The notes beneath the pieces were generated by a model that had not been told where the DNA came from, did no database searches, and saw only the letters and a list, made by a program, of their open reading frames with translations. The position numbers were made by a program, and so were the translations under genes. A DNA stretch of 13,496 bases, taken from the NCBI GenBank assembly GCA_013415575.1, contig JAAEES010000011.1, positions 1 through 13,496 of the forward strand, written 5' to 3'. Of this stretch, positions 1-6,252 are shown in pieces (the stretch's first letter is position 1; each line of letters begins with the position of its first letter). Origin of the DNA: Methanomicrobiales archaeon (GTDB taxonomy: Archaea > Halobacteriota > Methanomicrobia > Methanomicrobiales > Methanospirillaceae).

Positions 1-163
1 AATGGGGCTGAATCAGGAATATTTCCGTGACCCGGGATATTCCAGGTGCCAGACAAGAGCGGTGGTGCGATCAGGAACAGCCCTGGAGAAGGAAGGTCCG
101 GGCAGAGCACCTGCTGCGGGAGAACGAGGATGGGCGGACCAGAATCGGAATGGAAAAAAAGAA
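1..163. other. Left-edge stretch with no recognisable gene
   Basis: This is the DNA downstream of the minus-strand aIF-1A gene. Several frames are open on both strands because the DNA is GC-rich, but none gives a peptide I recognise or has a convincing start. One minus-strand frame stays open to the window edge without an ATG. In many methanogens a RIO kinase and a KH-domain gene follow aIF-1A, but I see no kinase motif here. A 7-bp inverted repeat (GGAATAT at 16-22, ATATTCC at 37-43) is the only structure noted. Confidence 0.4.
149..163 (-). terminator. Oligo-T terminator after aIF-1A
   Basis: Immediately after the aIF-1A stop codon the minus strand reads a T-rich run (TTCTTTTTTTCC). Archaeal RNA polymerase commonly terminates at such U-rich stretches without needing a hairpin. 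Its position directly at the end of the gene supports a terminator; this is inferred from sequence only. Confidence 0.5.
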
Positions 164-484
164 TCAGAGATTGAGGTGACCGTTCCGCTGCAGCCAGTCA
201 ACCTGGGGGCGGGTGTAGCGGTAGAAGATGTCACACTTTTCGTCCTGGAAGCTCCAGGGAACGACGATCAGGAGATCCCCTTCACGGATCCACAATCGTT
301 TCTTGATCTTTCCCTTGATCCGGCCCATACGGGTGATGCCGTCAGCGCACCTGACCGAGATGTGGTTTGCACCAAGCATGGACTCAGCACGGGCAAACTG
401 TTCCTGGAATCTCTTTTTCGGCAGTCGTACGCGGACTATTTCTGGTTCGGGTCCGGTGTTTCGGGGATTATGTTGTGCAGACAG
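164..484 (-). CDS. Translation initiation factor aIF-1A
   Basis: Archaeal homologue of eIF1A/bacterial IF1. It binds the A site of the small ribosomal subunit and helps place initiator tRNA. The S1/OB-fold core is clear: LGANHISVRC, then GRIKGKIKKR, WIREGDLLIVVPW and DEKCDIFYRYT, closing with QVDWLQRNGHL. This matches the family almost block for block. The first ATG in frame (379) would remove the conserved basic N-terminal arm RVRLPKKR, which is present in frame upstream. No ATG, GTG or TTG lies in frame before it. A CTG at 484-482 gives a 106-residue protein, the usual family length, beginning (M)SAQHNPRN. It has GGAG (496-493) eight bases upstream. I therefore take CTG as the start; a base error in an ATG is the main alternative. 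Identity is very secure, the start less so. Confidence 0.93.
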   Translation of the reverse strand: MSAQHNPRNTGPEPEIVRVRLPKKRFQEQFARAESMLGANHISVRCADGITRMGRIKGKIKKRLWIREGDLLIVVPWSFQDEKCDIFYRYTRPQVDWLQRNGHLNL

Positions 485-660
485 TAAAACAACTCCTGTG
501 CCGGATGATGGTGAACACCTCCGTCGGAAGACATATCGTCGTAGTATATCAGTGGGGGCCGAAGACCCTTTAAAGTGTCGGTTCGGAGAAAAAAGGGGAT
601 TTTTCCGGAGAAACCGGTAAAATATCCCAATTCAGCGGACTGCACGGGATACCCTCAGTG
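485..660 (-). promoter_or_regulatory. Leader and promoter region of aIF-1A
   Basis: No gene is supported here. Two TATA-like elements face aIF-1A on the minus strand: GATATAC around 543-549 and CTTTAAAG around 568-575. The first would place transcription start near 520 and give a leader of roughly 35 bases containing the GGAG site. A repeated CGGAGAAA (584-591 and 606-613) lies further out and is of unknown meaning. The assignments rest on sequence similarity to archaeal TATA boxes alone. Confidence 0.35.
493..496 (-). promoter_or_regulatory. Ribosome-binding site supporting the CTG start of aIF-1A
   Basis: On the minus strand GGAG lies eight bases before the proposed CTG start at 484. A TTG at 492-490 is closer to this site but is in another frame that stops at 436, so it cannot start aIF-1A. 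The site is what makes CTG preferable to a truncated protein from the ATG at 379. Confidence 0.5.
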
Positions 661-692
661 ATTTGTAATAAAAAAAATTCAAAACGGTGCAC

Positions 693-764
693 GTAATAGT
701 TACTAAATTACTTTCAATTCTACAAAATAATCAAAAAATAAATTTTTTAAAGTAATAGTATTAC
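693..764 (+). promoter_or_regulatory. Operator-like repeats and promoter of the ABC transporter operon
   Basis: This AT-rich stretch in GC-rich DNA precedes the metal-chelate transporter. Two related inverted repeats are visible: GTAATAGTTAC at 693-703 (also readable as GTAAT, nine bases, ATTAC to 711), and GTAATAGTATTAC at 752-764. The shared core GTAATAGT recurs 59 bases apart. Between them lies an A/T run (733-750) whose TTTTTTAA part fits a TATA-like element. That would start transcription close to 770-775, only about ten bases before the ATG at 781. The second repeat would then sit directly downstream of the TATA-like element, where a bound repressor would block polymerase. Metal-dependent control is inferred from the downstream genes; the regulator is not in this window. 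Confidence 0.5.
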
Positions 765-780
765 AGTATTGTTGTTTCGT

Positions 781-1941
781 ATGAAGAGAATACCTATACC
801 CCCGCTTCTTGCGGTAGGCATGGTGCTCCTCGCCCTGGTGTTCCTTGCTGCCTGCGTACAGAATTCCGCATCCGTTTCCCCATCGGCAGGAACCACAACG
901 GAGACGATCACCATCACCGATACATTCGGACGGGTGGTCACCGCACCCCTCGAACCCGAAAGCGTGGTCTGTTCGGGATCCGGCTGCCTGCGTTACCTGG
1001 TCTACCTCCAGGGACAGGACCTCGTGGTCGGCGTCGACAGTATCGAGCAGAAGGACCAGGTGATCGAAGGCCGTCCCTATGCCCTGGTCTATGGGGCACA
1101 GTTCAAAACCCTCCCCCTGATCGGCGAGTTCCGGGGCAAGGATGATCCCGAGAAGATGGTCGGGATCGGCCCGGAACTGATCTTCAAGTGCGGTTCGACC
1201 GGCACCGCCTATGCCACCAGTGCTGATGATGCTGACACCCTCCAGGCCAAGACCGGCATCCCGGTGGTCGCCTTCCCCTACGGCTCACTCCGGAACGATG
1301 CCGAGAAGGCAGAGATGTACGGCGGACTCCGGGTGATGGGAACGGTGCTCGGGAAGGAAGGCCGGGCAGAAGAAGTGATCGCGTATATCGAGGCCACTAT
1401 GGCCGACCTCGAGCAGCGGACCGGAGATATCCCAGAATCCGGGCAAAAGACGGTGTACATCGGCGGGGTCAGTTCTGCCGGAGCCCACGGCATTATCTCC
1501 ACCGAGCCGGCATATCCGCCGTTCCTCTGGGTGCATGCCCGGAACGTGGCCGCTGGCATGGGGGCCGCTCATGCCGATATTGCCAAAGAAGCCCTGGTCG
1601 ACTGGGATCCCGACTACATCTTCATCGACGCCGGTACCATCCAGGTGGAGAGCGACGGGGCGATTGGTGAGCTGAAGAACGATCCCGCACTTACGGGCCT
1701 CACGGCGGTCAGGGAGGGCCGGGTCTACGGGGTGTTTCCCTATAATTTCTATAACACGAACTACGAGTCCGTCCTGGCTGATGCCTACTTCGTGGGCAAA
1801 ATCCTGTATCCCGACCGGTTTGCGGATATCGATCCCCAGGAGAAGGCCGATGAGATCTTCACCTTCTTTGTCGGAGAGCCGGTATTTTCCGATCTGAACA
1901 GCCAGTACAGGAACCTCGCATTCGCACCGATACCCCTGTAG
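781..1941 (+). CDS. Metal-chelate (iron/siderophore/cobalamin-type) ABC transporter substrate-binding lipoprotein
   Basis: Extracytoplasmic receptor of the BtuF/FepB/FhuD family (Peripla_BP_2 fold), which captures the ligand and delivers it to the FecCD-type permease encoded next. The 386-residue product opens with a basic MKR, a hydrophobic segment and a lipobox FLAAC, so Cys25 is the likely lipid-anchored residue. The mature part has TITDTFGRVVTAP, typical of the start of the N-lobe, a PELIF strand, and a C-lobe with PDYIFIDAG. The Tyr/Asn-rich segment FPYNFYNTNYES and the tail YPDRFADIDPQEKADEIFTFF are familiar from methanogen iron-type binding proteins. An upstream TTG at 769 is in frame, but ATG 781 gives the better signal peptide and follows the promoter. 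First gene of the operon, 49 bases before the permease. Ligand is not determined by sequence. Confidence 0.9.
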   Translation: MKRIPIPPLLAVGMVLLALVFLAACVQNSASVSPSAGTTTETITITDTFGRVVTAPLEPESVVCSGSGCLRYLVYLQGQDLVVGVDSIEQKDQVIEGRPYALVYGAQFKTLPLIGEFRGKDDPEKMVGIGPELIFKCGSTGTAYATSADDADTLQAKTGIPVVAFPYGSLRNDAEKAEMYGGLRVMGTVLGKEGRAEEVIAYIEATMADLEQRTGDIPESGQKTVYIGGVSSAGAHGIISTEPAYPPFLWVHARNVAAGMGAAHADIAKEALVDWDPDYIFIDAGTIQVESDGAIGELKNDPALTGLTAVREGRVYGVFPYNFYNTNYESVLADAYFVGKILYPDRFADIDPQEKADEIFTFFVGEPVFSDLNSQYRNLAFAPIPL

Positions 1942-1990
1942 GTTACCATGTCCGTCCACACGAGATACCGTCCCGGGAGGCGATGACCGG

Positions 1991-3061
1991 GTGCACTTCG
2001 AAGACGGCCTCGTTCCGGAGGATTACCTGGCCTATATCCGGAAGAAATCGCTCTGGATAGCGGGGGGAGTCTTCCTCCTGCTCATCCTCTTTGTGATCTC
2101 GATATCGGTGGGTGCCGTGGCAATTCCCCTTGCGGAAGTCCTCCAGACCCTGTTTGGACAGAATATCTCCCACAAGTGGGACACCATCATCTGGAACATC
2201 CGGCTCCCCCAGGCACTTACCGCTGTCGTGGCCGGGGCCGGGCTGGCAGCGGCGGGAGTTGCCATGCAGTCGATTCTCCGAAACCCGCTCGGTTCTCCGT
2301 TCACTCTCGGCATCGCAAATGCCGGGGCATTTGGTGCGGCATTCGCGGTCATTGTGCTCGGGACAGGACAGATGCATTCTACCGTTGCCAATGCCGTCAC
2401 CATCAGCAACCCCTACCTGACCACCGTGATGGCGTTCATCTTCTGCCTCGCTGCAACCGCCGTCATCCTTCTCATCTCGAAGGTTAAGGGGGCATCGCCG
2501 GAGGTGATGGTCCTGACCGGTGTTGCCATATCCTCGCTCTTTACTGCAGGGACCATGTTCCTTCAGTACTTTGCCTCTGATGCCCAGCTGGCCGCCGTTG
2601 TGTTCTGGACCTTCGGCGATGTCTCGCGGGCCAGCTGGCCGGAGCTTGCCCTCATGGCAGTCATCGTCACTGCCGGGGCAGTGTTCTTCACCGCGAACCG
2701 TTGGAACTACAATGCCATCGATGCCGGTGACGAGACCGCGAAAGGTCTCGGCGTTAAGGTTGAGCGGGTGCGCAATATCGGGATGGTGGTCGGTGCCCTG
2801 GTCACCGCTGTCGTCGTCTCGTTCCTCGGGGTCATCGGGTTCGTGGGACTGGTCTGCCCCCACATGGCACGGAGGATTATCGGCGATGACCAGCGCTATC
2901 TCATTCCCGCCTCCTGCGTGATGGGGTGCATCCTTCTCCTTGCCGCCGACACTGCTGCCCGCATCATCGTATCTCCCTATGTGCTTCCGGTCGCCGTGCT
3001 CACCGCGTTTCTTGGCGCACCGGTCTTCGTCTACCTGCTGGTCAGGGGGTACCGGAGATGA
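1991..3061 (+). CDS. FecCD-family ABC transporter permease
   Basis: Membrane subunit forming the translocation channel for iron-siderophore, haem or cobalamin-type substrates. The 356-residue protein has a cytoplasmic N-terminus (about 1-20), a first membrane segment at about 21-44 and many further hydrophobic segments, in line with the usual ten. Family signatures are plain: RLPQALTAVVAGAGLAAAG with MQSILRNPLGSP (about 71-103), GLGVKVERVR, and the coupling region GFVGLVCPHMARRIIGDD near the C-terminal third. The GTG start at 1991 is preceded by GGGAGG (1975-1980) with ten bases between; an ATG at 1983 is in another frame. Its stop overlaps the next start as ATGA, so translation is probably coupled to the ATPase. 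Confidence 0.93.
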   Translation: MHFEDGLVPEDYLAYIRKKSLWIAGGVFLLLILFVISISVGAVAIPLAEVLQTLFGQNISHKWDTIIWNIRLPQALTAVVAGAGLAAAGVAMQSILRNPLGSPFTLGIANAGAFGAAFAVIVLGTGQMHSTVANAVTISNPYLTTVMAFIFCLAATAVILLISKVKGASPEVMVLTGVAISSLFTAGTMFLQYFASDAQLAAVVFWTFGDVSRASWPELALMAVIVTAGAVFFTANRWNYNAIDAGDETAKGLGVKVERVRNIGMVVGALVTAVVVSFLGVIGFVGLVCPHMARRIIGDDQRYLIPASCVMGCILLLAADTAARIIVSPYVLPVAVLTAFLGAPVFVYLLVRGYRR

Positions 3062-3825
3062 ACCTCTCTGTTGAAGAACTCAGGTTCATGTACCGGAACC
3101 AGGAGGTGCTCCAGGATATCTCCTGCACCGTTGAACCCGGGGAAGTTGTTGCGGTACTCGGGCCGAACGGCGTGGGCAAGACCACCCTCCTCAAGTGCCT
3201 GAACCGGATCCTCCGGCCGAAGAGCGGGGCGGTCTATCTCGGTGACGAGAACCTCCTTGGCCTTGATACCCTGGAGCTTGCCCGCCGGATTGGCTATGTT
3301 CCCCAGCGGGTGGAGACCGGGCGGCTCACCGCATTCGATGCCGTCCTGATCGGCAGGAGGCCCCACATCGGCTGGGACATCACCGAACGGGACCTGAAGG
3401 TCGTGGATGCTGTCTTCCGCCGCCTCTCCATGAATCACCTGCGCCTCTCGTACATCGATGAGATGAGCGGCGGGGAACTGCAGAAAGTGGCGATTGCCCG
3501 GGCACTGGTGCAGGAACCGCGGATCCTCCTCCTTGATGAGCCCACCAGCAATCTCGACCTGAAGAACCAGGTCGATATCCTGGAGATCATTGCGCATATC
3601 GTCAGGGAGCACGGTATCGCCGTGGTCATGACCATGCACGATCTCAACCAGGCCCTGCGGTTCGGCAACCGGTTCATTTTCCTTAAGGACCGGCGGATAT
3701 TCCTGTACGGGAGAGGGGACGAGATAACCCCCGGGGTCATCCAGTCGGTCTATGGGATCCCGGTCATTATCGATACCATCGGTGGCCAGCCGGTGGTGGT
3801 GCCGGTGCGGGGACGTACGGGATGA
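3058..3825 (+). CDS. ABC transporter ATP-binding protein, FepC/BtuD type
   Basis: Cytoplasmic ATPase that drives import through the FecCD-type permease. All nucleotide-binding motifs are present in the 255-residue product: Walker A GPNGVGKT (35-42), Q-loop Gln83 in YVPQ, signature MSGGELQ (136-142), Walker B ILLLDE (156-161), D-loop SNLD, and switch His194 in MTMHDLN. Length and order are standard. The frame is open upstream to 2926, but that part lies inside the permease in another frame; ATG 3058 overlaps the permease stop by four bases (ATGA) and starts exactly where the family starts. Last gene of the operon: the next gene lies 24 bases away on the opposite strand. Confidence 0.95.
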   Translation: MNLSVEELRFMYRNQEVLQDISCTVEPGEVVAVLGPNGVGKTTLLKCLNRILRPKSGAVYLGDENLLGLDTLELARRIGYVPQRVETGRLTAFDAVLIGRRPHIGWDITERDLKVVDAVFRRLSMNHLRLSYIDEMSGGELQKVAIARALVQEPRILLLDEPTSNLDLKNQVDILEIIAHIVREHGIAVVMTMHDLNQALRFGNRFIFLKDRRIFLYGRGDEITPGVIQSVYGIPVIIDTIGGQPVVVPVRGRTG

Positions 3826-3849
3826 TGAAGAAAAGAGGGAGGTGCCGGA
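3826..3849 (-). terminator. T-rich convergent spacer
   Basis: This 24-base gap separates the ends of two convergent genes. On the minus strand it contains CTCTTTTCTTC a few bases after the PspC-protein stop, a plausible archaeal U-rich terminator for that gene. No comparable T-run serves the plus-strand transporter operon. Confidence 0.35.
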
Positions 3850-4065
3850 TCAGTACACCGTGGAGGCAGCGTCCTGGACTTCCGGCTCCTCGGGAATCAG
3901 GATCCAGGCGACGATGTAGGCGATGACGCCGACCCCCACGGAGAGAAGGGTGAGCACCACCCAGAGGATCCGGATGAGGTTCGGATCGGTGTCAAAGTAG
4001 GTCCCAAGGCCGCCGCATATTCCTCCGAGAATCCGGCTGGTCCGTGACCGGTAGAGCCGCTTCAT
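3850..4065 (-). CDS. PspC-domain small membrane protein
   Basis: A 71-residue protein that is essentially one PspC domain. It starts MKRLYRSRTSRILGG, continues with ICGGLGTYFDTDPNLIRILWV, and ends with a membrane segment (about 36-58, LLSVGVGVIAYIVAWILIP) and a short acidic tail. The GGICGGLG...D.NLIR pattern is diagnostic of PspC. In bacteria PspC senses envelope stress with PspB and activates the phage-shock response; free-standing archaeal PspC proteins have no established role. No PspA-like gene is visible here. There is no clear ribosome-binding site, but a TATA-like CATATTCC (minus, about 4103-4110) some 40 bases upstream would give a short leader. Confidence 0.88.
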   Translation of the reverse strand: MKRLYRSRTSRILGGICGGLGTYFDTDPNLIRILWVVLTLLSVGVGVIAYIVAWILIPEEPEVQDAASTVY

Positions 4066-4229
4066 GCAGGAAGTATCGTTCCCGGATGAGAAAAGGTTCG
4101 CGGAATATGGTACAGTACTTCGTGACCGGACTCAATTTCTGCGAACATCACCCCTCATACGTATGGTGACCGGACCAGGGAAACGAACGGTTTAAGCCGG
4201 AGCGACCCCGATCTCTTCCCCGGATCACC
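4066..4229. promoter_or_regulatory. Divergent promoter region between the PspC and MazF-like genes
   Basis: Two outward-facing TATA-like elements fit the flanking genes: ATATT on the minus strand at 4104-4108 for the PspC protein, and TTTAAG on the plus strand at 4191-4196 for the MazF-like protein (expected transcription start near 4220, about ten bases before its ATG). Between them is a perfect 10-bp palindrome CATACGTATG (4156-4165), flanked by partly matching TCACC and GGTGA arms. Its place just upstream of the plus-strand TATA suggests a regulator-binding site; that is inference. Confidence 0.4.
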
Positions 4230-4547
4230 ATGGCACACTTCAGAACCGGCGACGTACTCCTCGCCCCGGTACAGATGGGCAGGCACATCACCCCGAAAGT
4301 CCGGCCGGTGGTGGTGGTCGGCACCGGTGAGGACGGGGTGCTCTTCGTCTGCCCGGTCTCGAGCAGGCCGCCATCCGATGCCCCGGCCATCCCGCTGGGG
4401 CTGGATGACTTTGCGGAAGGCGGGCTCGATCTGTTCGAAGAGAGCTACATCCTCTCCACCCACATCTGCCGGGTGGCGGTCTCCGATGTCATCGGGAAGA
4501 AGGGGCGGCTCCGGCCCGGCATGGTCGACGGAATCCTCCCGGAATAG
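4230..4547 (+). CDS. MazF/PemK-fold protein
   Basis: A 105-residue protein with the layout of the MazF/PemK family: an N-terminal strand FRTGDVLLAPV, then KVRPVVVVG (Arg25-Pro26, matching the RPVVV motif of MazF toxins), LFVCPVSSRP (41-47, where toxins have a catalytic Thr or Ser), and SYILSTHICRV...GRLRPGMVDGIL toward the C-terminus. Classical family members are ribosome-independent mRNA interferases. No antitoxin-like ORF lies directly before or after it, and the gene has its own TATA-like element (4191-4196). It may therefore be a non-toxic relative or pair with an antitoxin elsewhere. Fold assignment is firm; toxin activity is not established. Confidence 0.8.
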   Translation: MAHFRTGDVLLAPVQMGRHITPKVRPVVVVGTGEDGVLFVCPVSSRPPSDAPAIPLGLDDFAEGGLDLFEESYILSTHICRVAVSDVIGKKGRLRPGMVDGILPE

Positions 4548-4557
4548 CATTCCGGGA
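4537..4557 (+). terminator. Perfect stem-loop spanning the MazF-like stop codon
   Basis: TCCCGGAAT (4537-4545) and ATTCCGGGA (4549-4557) are exact inverted complements separated by AGC, giving a 9-bp stem with a three-base loop. The TAG stop (4545-4547) is in the loop region. No T-run follows. It could slow polymerase, protect the mRNA 3' end or be a protein-binding site; termination is a guess. Confidence 0.4.
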
Positions 4558-4793
4558 TGCTGCCGGAGTGATGCCGGAGGGTCAGCGTGAACAGGAAACC
4601 TGCAAACGGATCCCCTGCACGGTCCTCAGGGGTGACAGGATCCGGGGCCCCGATCTGCACCTCTCCGGGAGAGAGCAGGATCCGGGCCCTGCACCAGCGG
4701 TCGTCTGCCGGATGCCATCACCGTTCCCGGGAGATGAAGCCGCAGGGTTCTTATGGCTGGGAACCGACTCATTTTCCAGAACGGAGCAGAACC
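4558..4793. promoter_or_regulatory. Spacer and promoter before the PEGA protein
   Basis: No gene is supported in this spacer, although frames remain open because of high GC. CAGGATCCGGG occurs twice (about 4638-4648 and 4677-4687), the first copy running into the palindrome CGGGGCCCCG. A weak TATA-like TTCTTATGG (4749-4757) lies about 40 bases before the ATG at 4794 and is the best promoter candidate. Confidence 0.3.
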
Positions 4794-6122
4794 ATGTCAC
4801 GATTCCTTGTTCCGGCCATACTTATTGTGGCCGCCCTCATCGTCCTCCCTGCAGCCGCCACTGACGGAATCGGCGGAAACCAGGGATACTTTTCCATCAC
4901 GTCCACCCCGTCCGGGGCGGCGATCTCGTTTGATGGCTTCTATGCCGGAACCACACCGGCCACCATCCCGGTGTATACCACGGCACCACCGCAGCACACC
5001 ATCAGCCTCTCTCTGGAGGGCTACCAGGTCTGGGTGAAGTCCTACATCGGCAACCCCCTGGCCGGTGAGACCATCCCCATCCATGCCGACCTGGTCTTCA
5101 TCCCGGTCACCCAGCCCACCCACATGCCCGGGTCCGGGAAGGGGTACTATGCCATCGCCTCATCCCCCATCGGGGCGAATGTGTACTTCGACAACGTGTA
5201 CAAAGGGCTCACCCCGGTGACCGTTGAGGTCTCGCCGACCGGCACCCCCGGGCACACCATCCAGGTCACCCTCTCCGGGTACCAGGACTGGATCTCTGCC
5301 TACCAGGGCAACCCTGACGACGGCCAGACCATCCAGGTGATGGCCTACCTCACGCCGGTCACCCAGTACGGCAGCGTCTCGGTCGATTCCGTACCGTCCC
5401 AGGCCACTGCCACCCTGGATGACAGCTCTTCGCAGATCACGCCCTGCACCTTCTCAAACATCCCGCCGGGGTCGCACAGCCTCCAGGTCAGCAAATCAGG
5501 ATACCAGACCTGGAGCACGGTCGTTTCGGTCAGCCCCGGGAAGAACACCCATGTCTCTGCGAGCCTGAGTGCGATTACCCCCGATACCGGATCGATCTAC
5601 GCCACCACCATCCCCCAGGGGGCATCGGTGTATGTTGACGGTGTCTACTACGGCCCCTCCCCGCAGATCGCGAGCGGGCTAACGGTCGGCACCCACCAGG
5701 TCCGCCTCTCCCTCTCCGGCTTCCAGGACTGGGTCGGGCAGGTGGAGGTACTGGGCGGGAAGACCACCACCATCAGCCACACCCTCTCGGTCAGCCCGAC
5801 GGTCCCTCCCACGCAGGTTCCCGGCACCGGGACCCTCACCGTAGCCTCCAACCCCGCTCCGGCGCAGGTCTACCTCGATAATGCATACATGGGCATCACC
5901 CCGATCACCCTCCCTTCAGTCACCGGCGGCACCCACCAGCTCCTGATCCGCCTCGATGGATACGCCGACTGGCAGGCAACGGTGCAGGTCGCCGCCGGGC
6001 AGACCACGCCGGTTGATGCGACCCTGGTTCCTGCGGCGCCGACCATAATACCGCTGTCCCCCGCCCTGGTCGTCCTTGCATTCGGCATCCTGGCCGTCCT
6101 CATCGCAGGGCGGAGGAAATAA
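4794..6122 (+). CDS. Secreted, membrane-anchored protein with five PEGA repeats
   Basis: A 442-residue surface protein. Residues 1-22 form a signal peptide (MSRFLVPAILIVAALIVLPAAA). Five PEGA-type beta domains follow, beginning near residues 31, 117, 193, 266 and 346. Each opens like G-x-[IV]-x-[IV]-x-S-x-P-x-[GA]-A and carries a [VI]-Y-[FVL]-D or F-D-G-x-Y-x-G-x-[TS]-P turn and a late G-[YF]-Q-x-W, as in GYQVW, GYQDW, GYQTW and GFQDW. A hydrophobic C-terminal segment (about 421-438) ending GRRK looks like a membrane anchor with a stop-transfer signal. PEGA domains are common in archaeal and bacterial cell-surface proteins; their ligands are mostly unknown. The frame is open upstream to 4587, but ATG 4794 alone gives a signal peptide. 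Single-gene unit by spacing. Confidence 0.88.
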   Translation: MSRFLVPAILIVAALIVLPAAATDGIGGNQGYFSITSTPSGAAISFDGFYAGTTPATIPVYTTAPPQHTISLSLEGYQVWVKSYIGNPLAGETIPIHADLVFIPVTQPTHMPGSGKGYYAIASSPIGANVYFDNVYKGLTPVTVEVSPTGTPGHTIQVTLSGYQDWISAYQGNPDDGQTIQVMAYLTPVTQYGSVSVDSVPSQATATLDDSSSQITPCTFSNIPPGSHSLQVSKSGYQTWSTVVSVSPGKNTHVSASLSAITPDTGSIYATTIPQGASVYVDGVYYGPSPQIASGLTVGTHQVRLSLSGFQDWVGQVEVLGGKTTTISHTLSVSPTVPPTQVPGTGTLTVASNPAPAQVYLDNAYMGITPITLPSVTGGTHQLLIRLDGYADWQATVQVAAGQTTPVDATLVPAAPTIIPLSPALVVLAFGILAVLIAGRRK

Positions 6123-6252
6123 CCCGTTTTTTGACCGGCGGACTGGAGCCGGAATTTTCCCCGTCACCGGAGATACCAGCACGCTCTGCGGCACCTCCTG
6201 ACCATCAGGCTTGAAGTATCCCCTTCCCTAATCTACCAGTAGTGAGACCATC
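6123..6252 (+). promoter_or_regulatory. Terminator and promoter spacer before the P-type ATPase
   Basis: CGTTTTTTG (about 6126-6134), a few bases after the PEGA-protein stop, is a likely oligo-T terminator. The rest leads into the P-type ATPase. GAAGTATCC around 6213-6221, about 35 bases before the GTG start, is a weak TATA-like candidate. No clear ribosome-binding site precedes the GTG, which would fit a short leader. Confidence 0.35.

Noticed and set aside
16..43. Inverted repeat GGAATAT/ATATTCC
   Set aside because: Only seven base pairs with a 14-base loop and no gene context; too weak to interpret.
2..487. 161-codon plus-strand frame opposite aIF-1A
   Set aside because: It lies antisense to a highly conserved gene, has no recognisable protein features, and is explained by GC-rich codon use.
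436..645. 69-codon minus-strand frame overlapping the aIF-1A N-terminus
   Set aside because: It is in a different frame and stops inside aIF-1A. A frameshift joining it to aIF-1A is less simple than the CTG start, and its sequence resembles no family.
769..780. TTG start four codons before the binding-protein ATG
   Set aside because: It adds MLFR before a proper signal peptide and lies at or before the predicted transcription start; ATG 781 is better.
1285..2863. Two long minus-strand frames (224 and 306 codons) opposite the binding protein and permease
   Set aside because: They are shadows of strongly conserved transporter genes. The peptides are rich in His, Gly, Asp and Arg without domain features.
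2926..3057. N-terminal extension of the ABC ATPase
   Set aside because: It lies inside the permease gene in another frame; the family start and the ATGA overlap point to 3058.
4587..4793. N-terminal extension of the PEGA protein
   Set aside because: It would bury the signal peptide, and its sequence is low-complexity noise; ATG 4794 gives a clean signal peptide.
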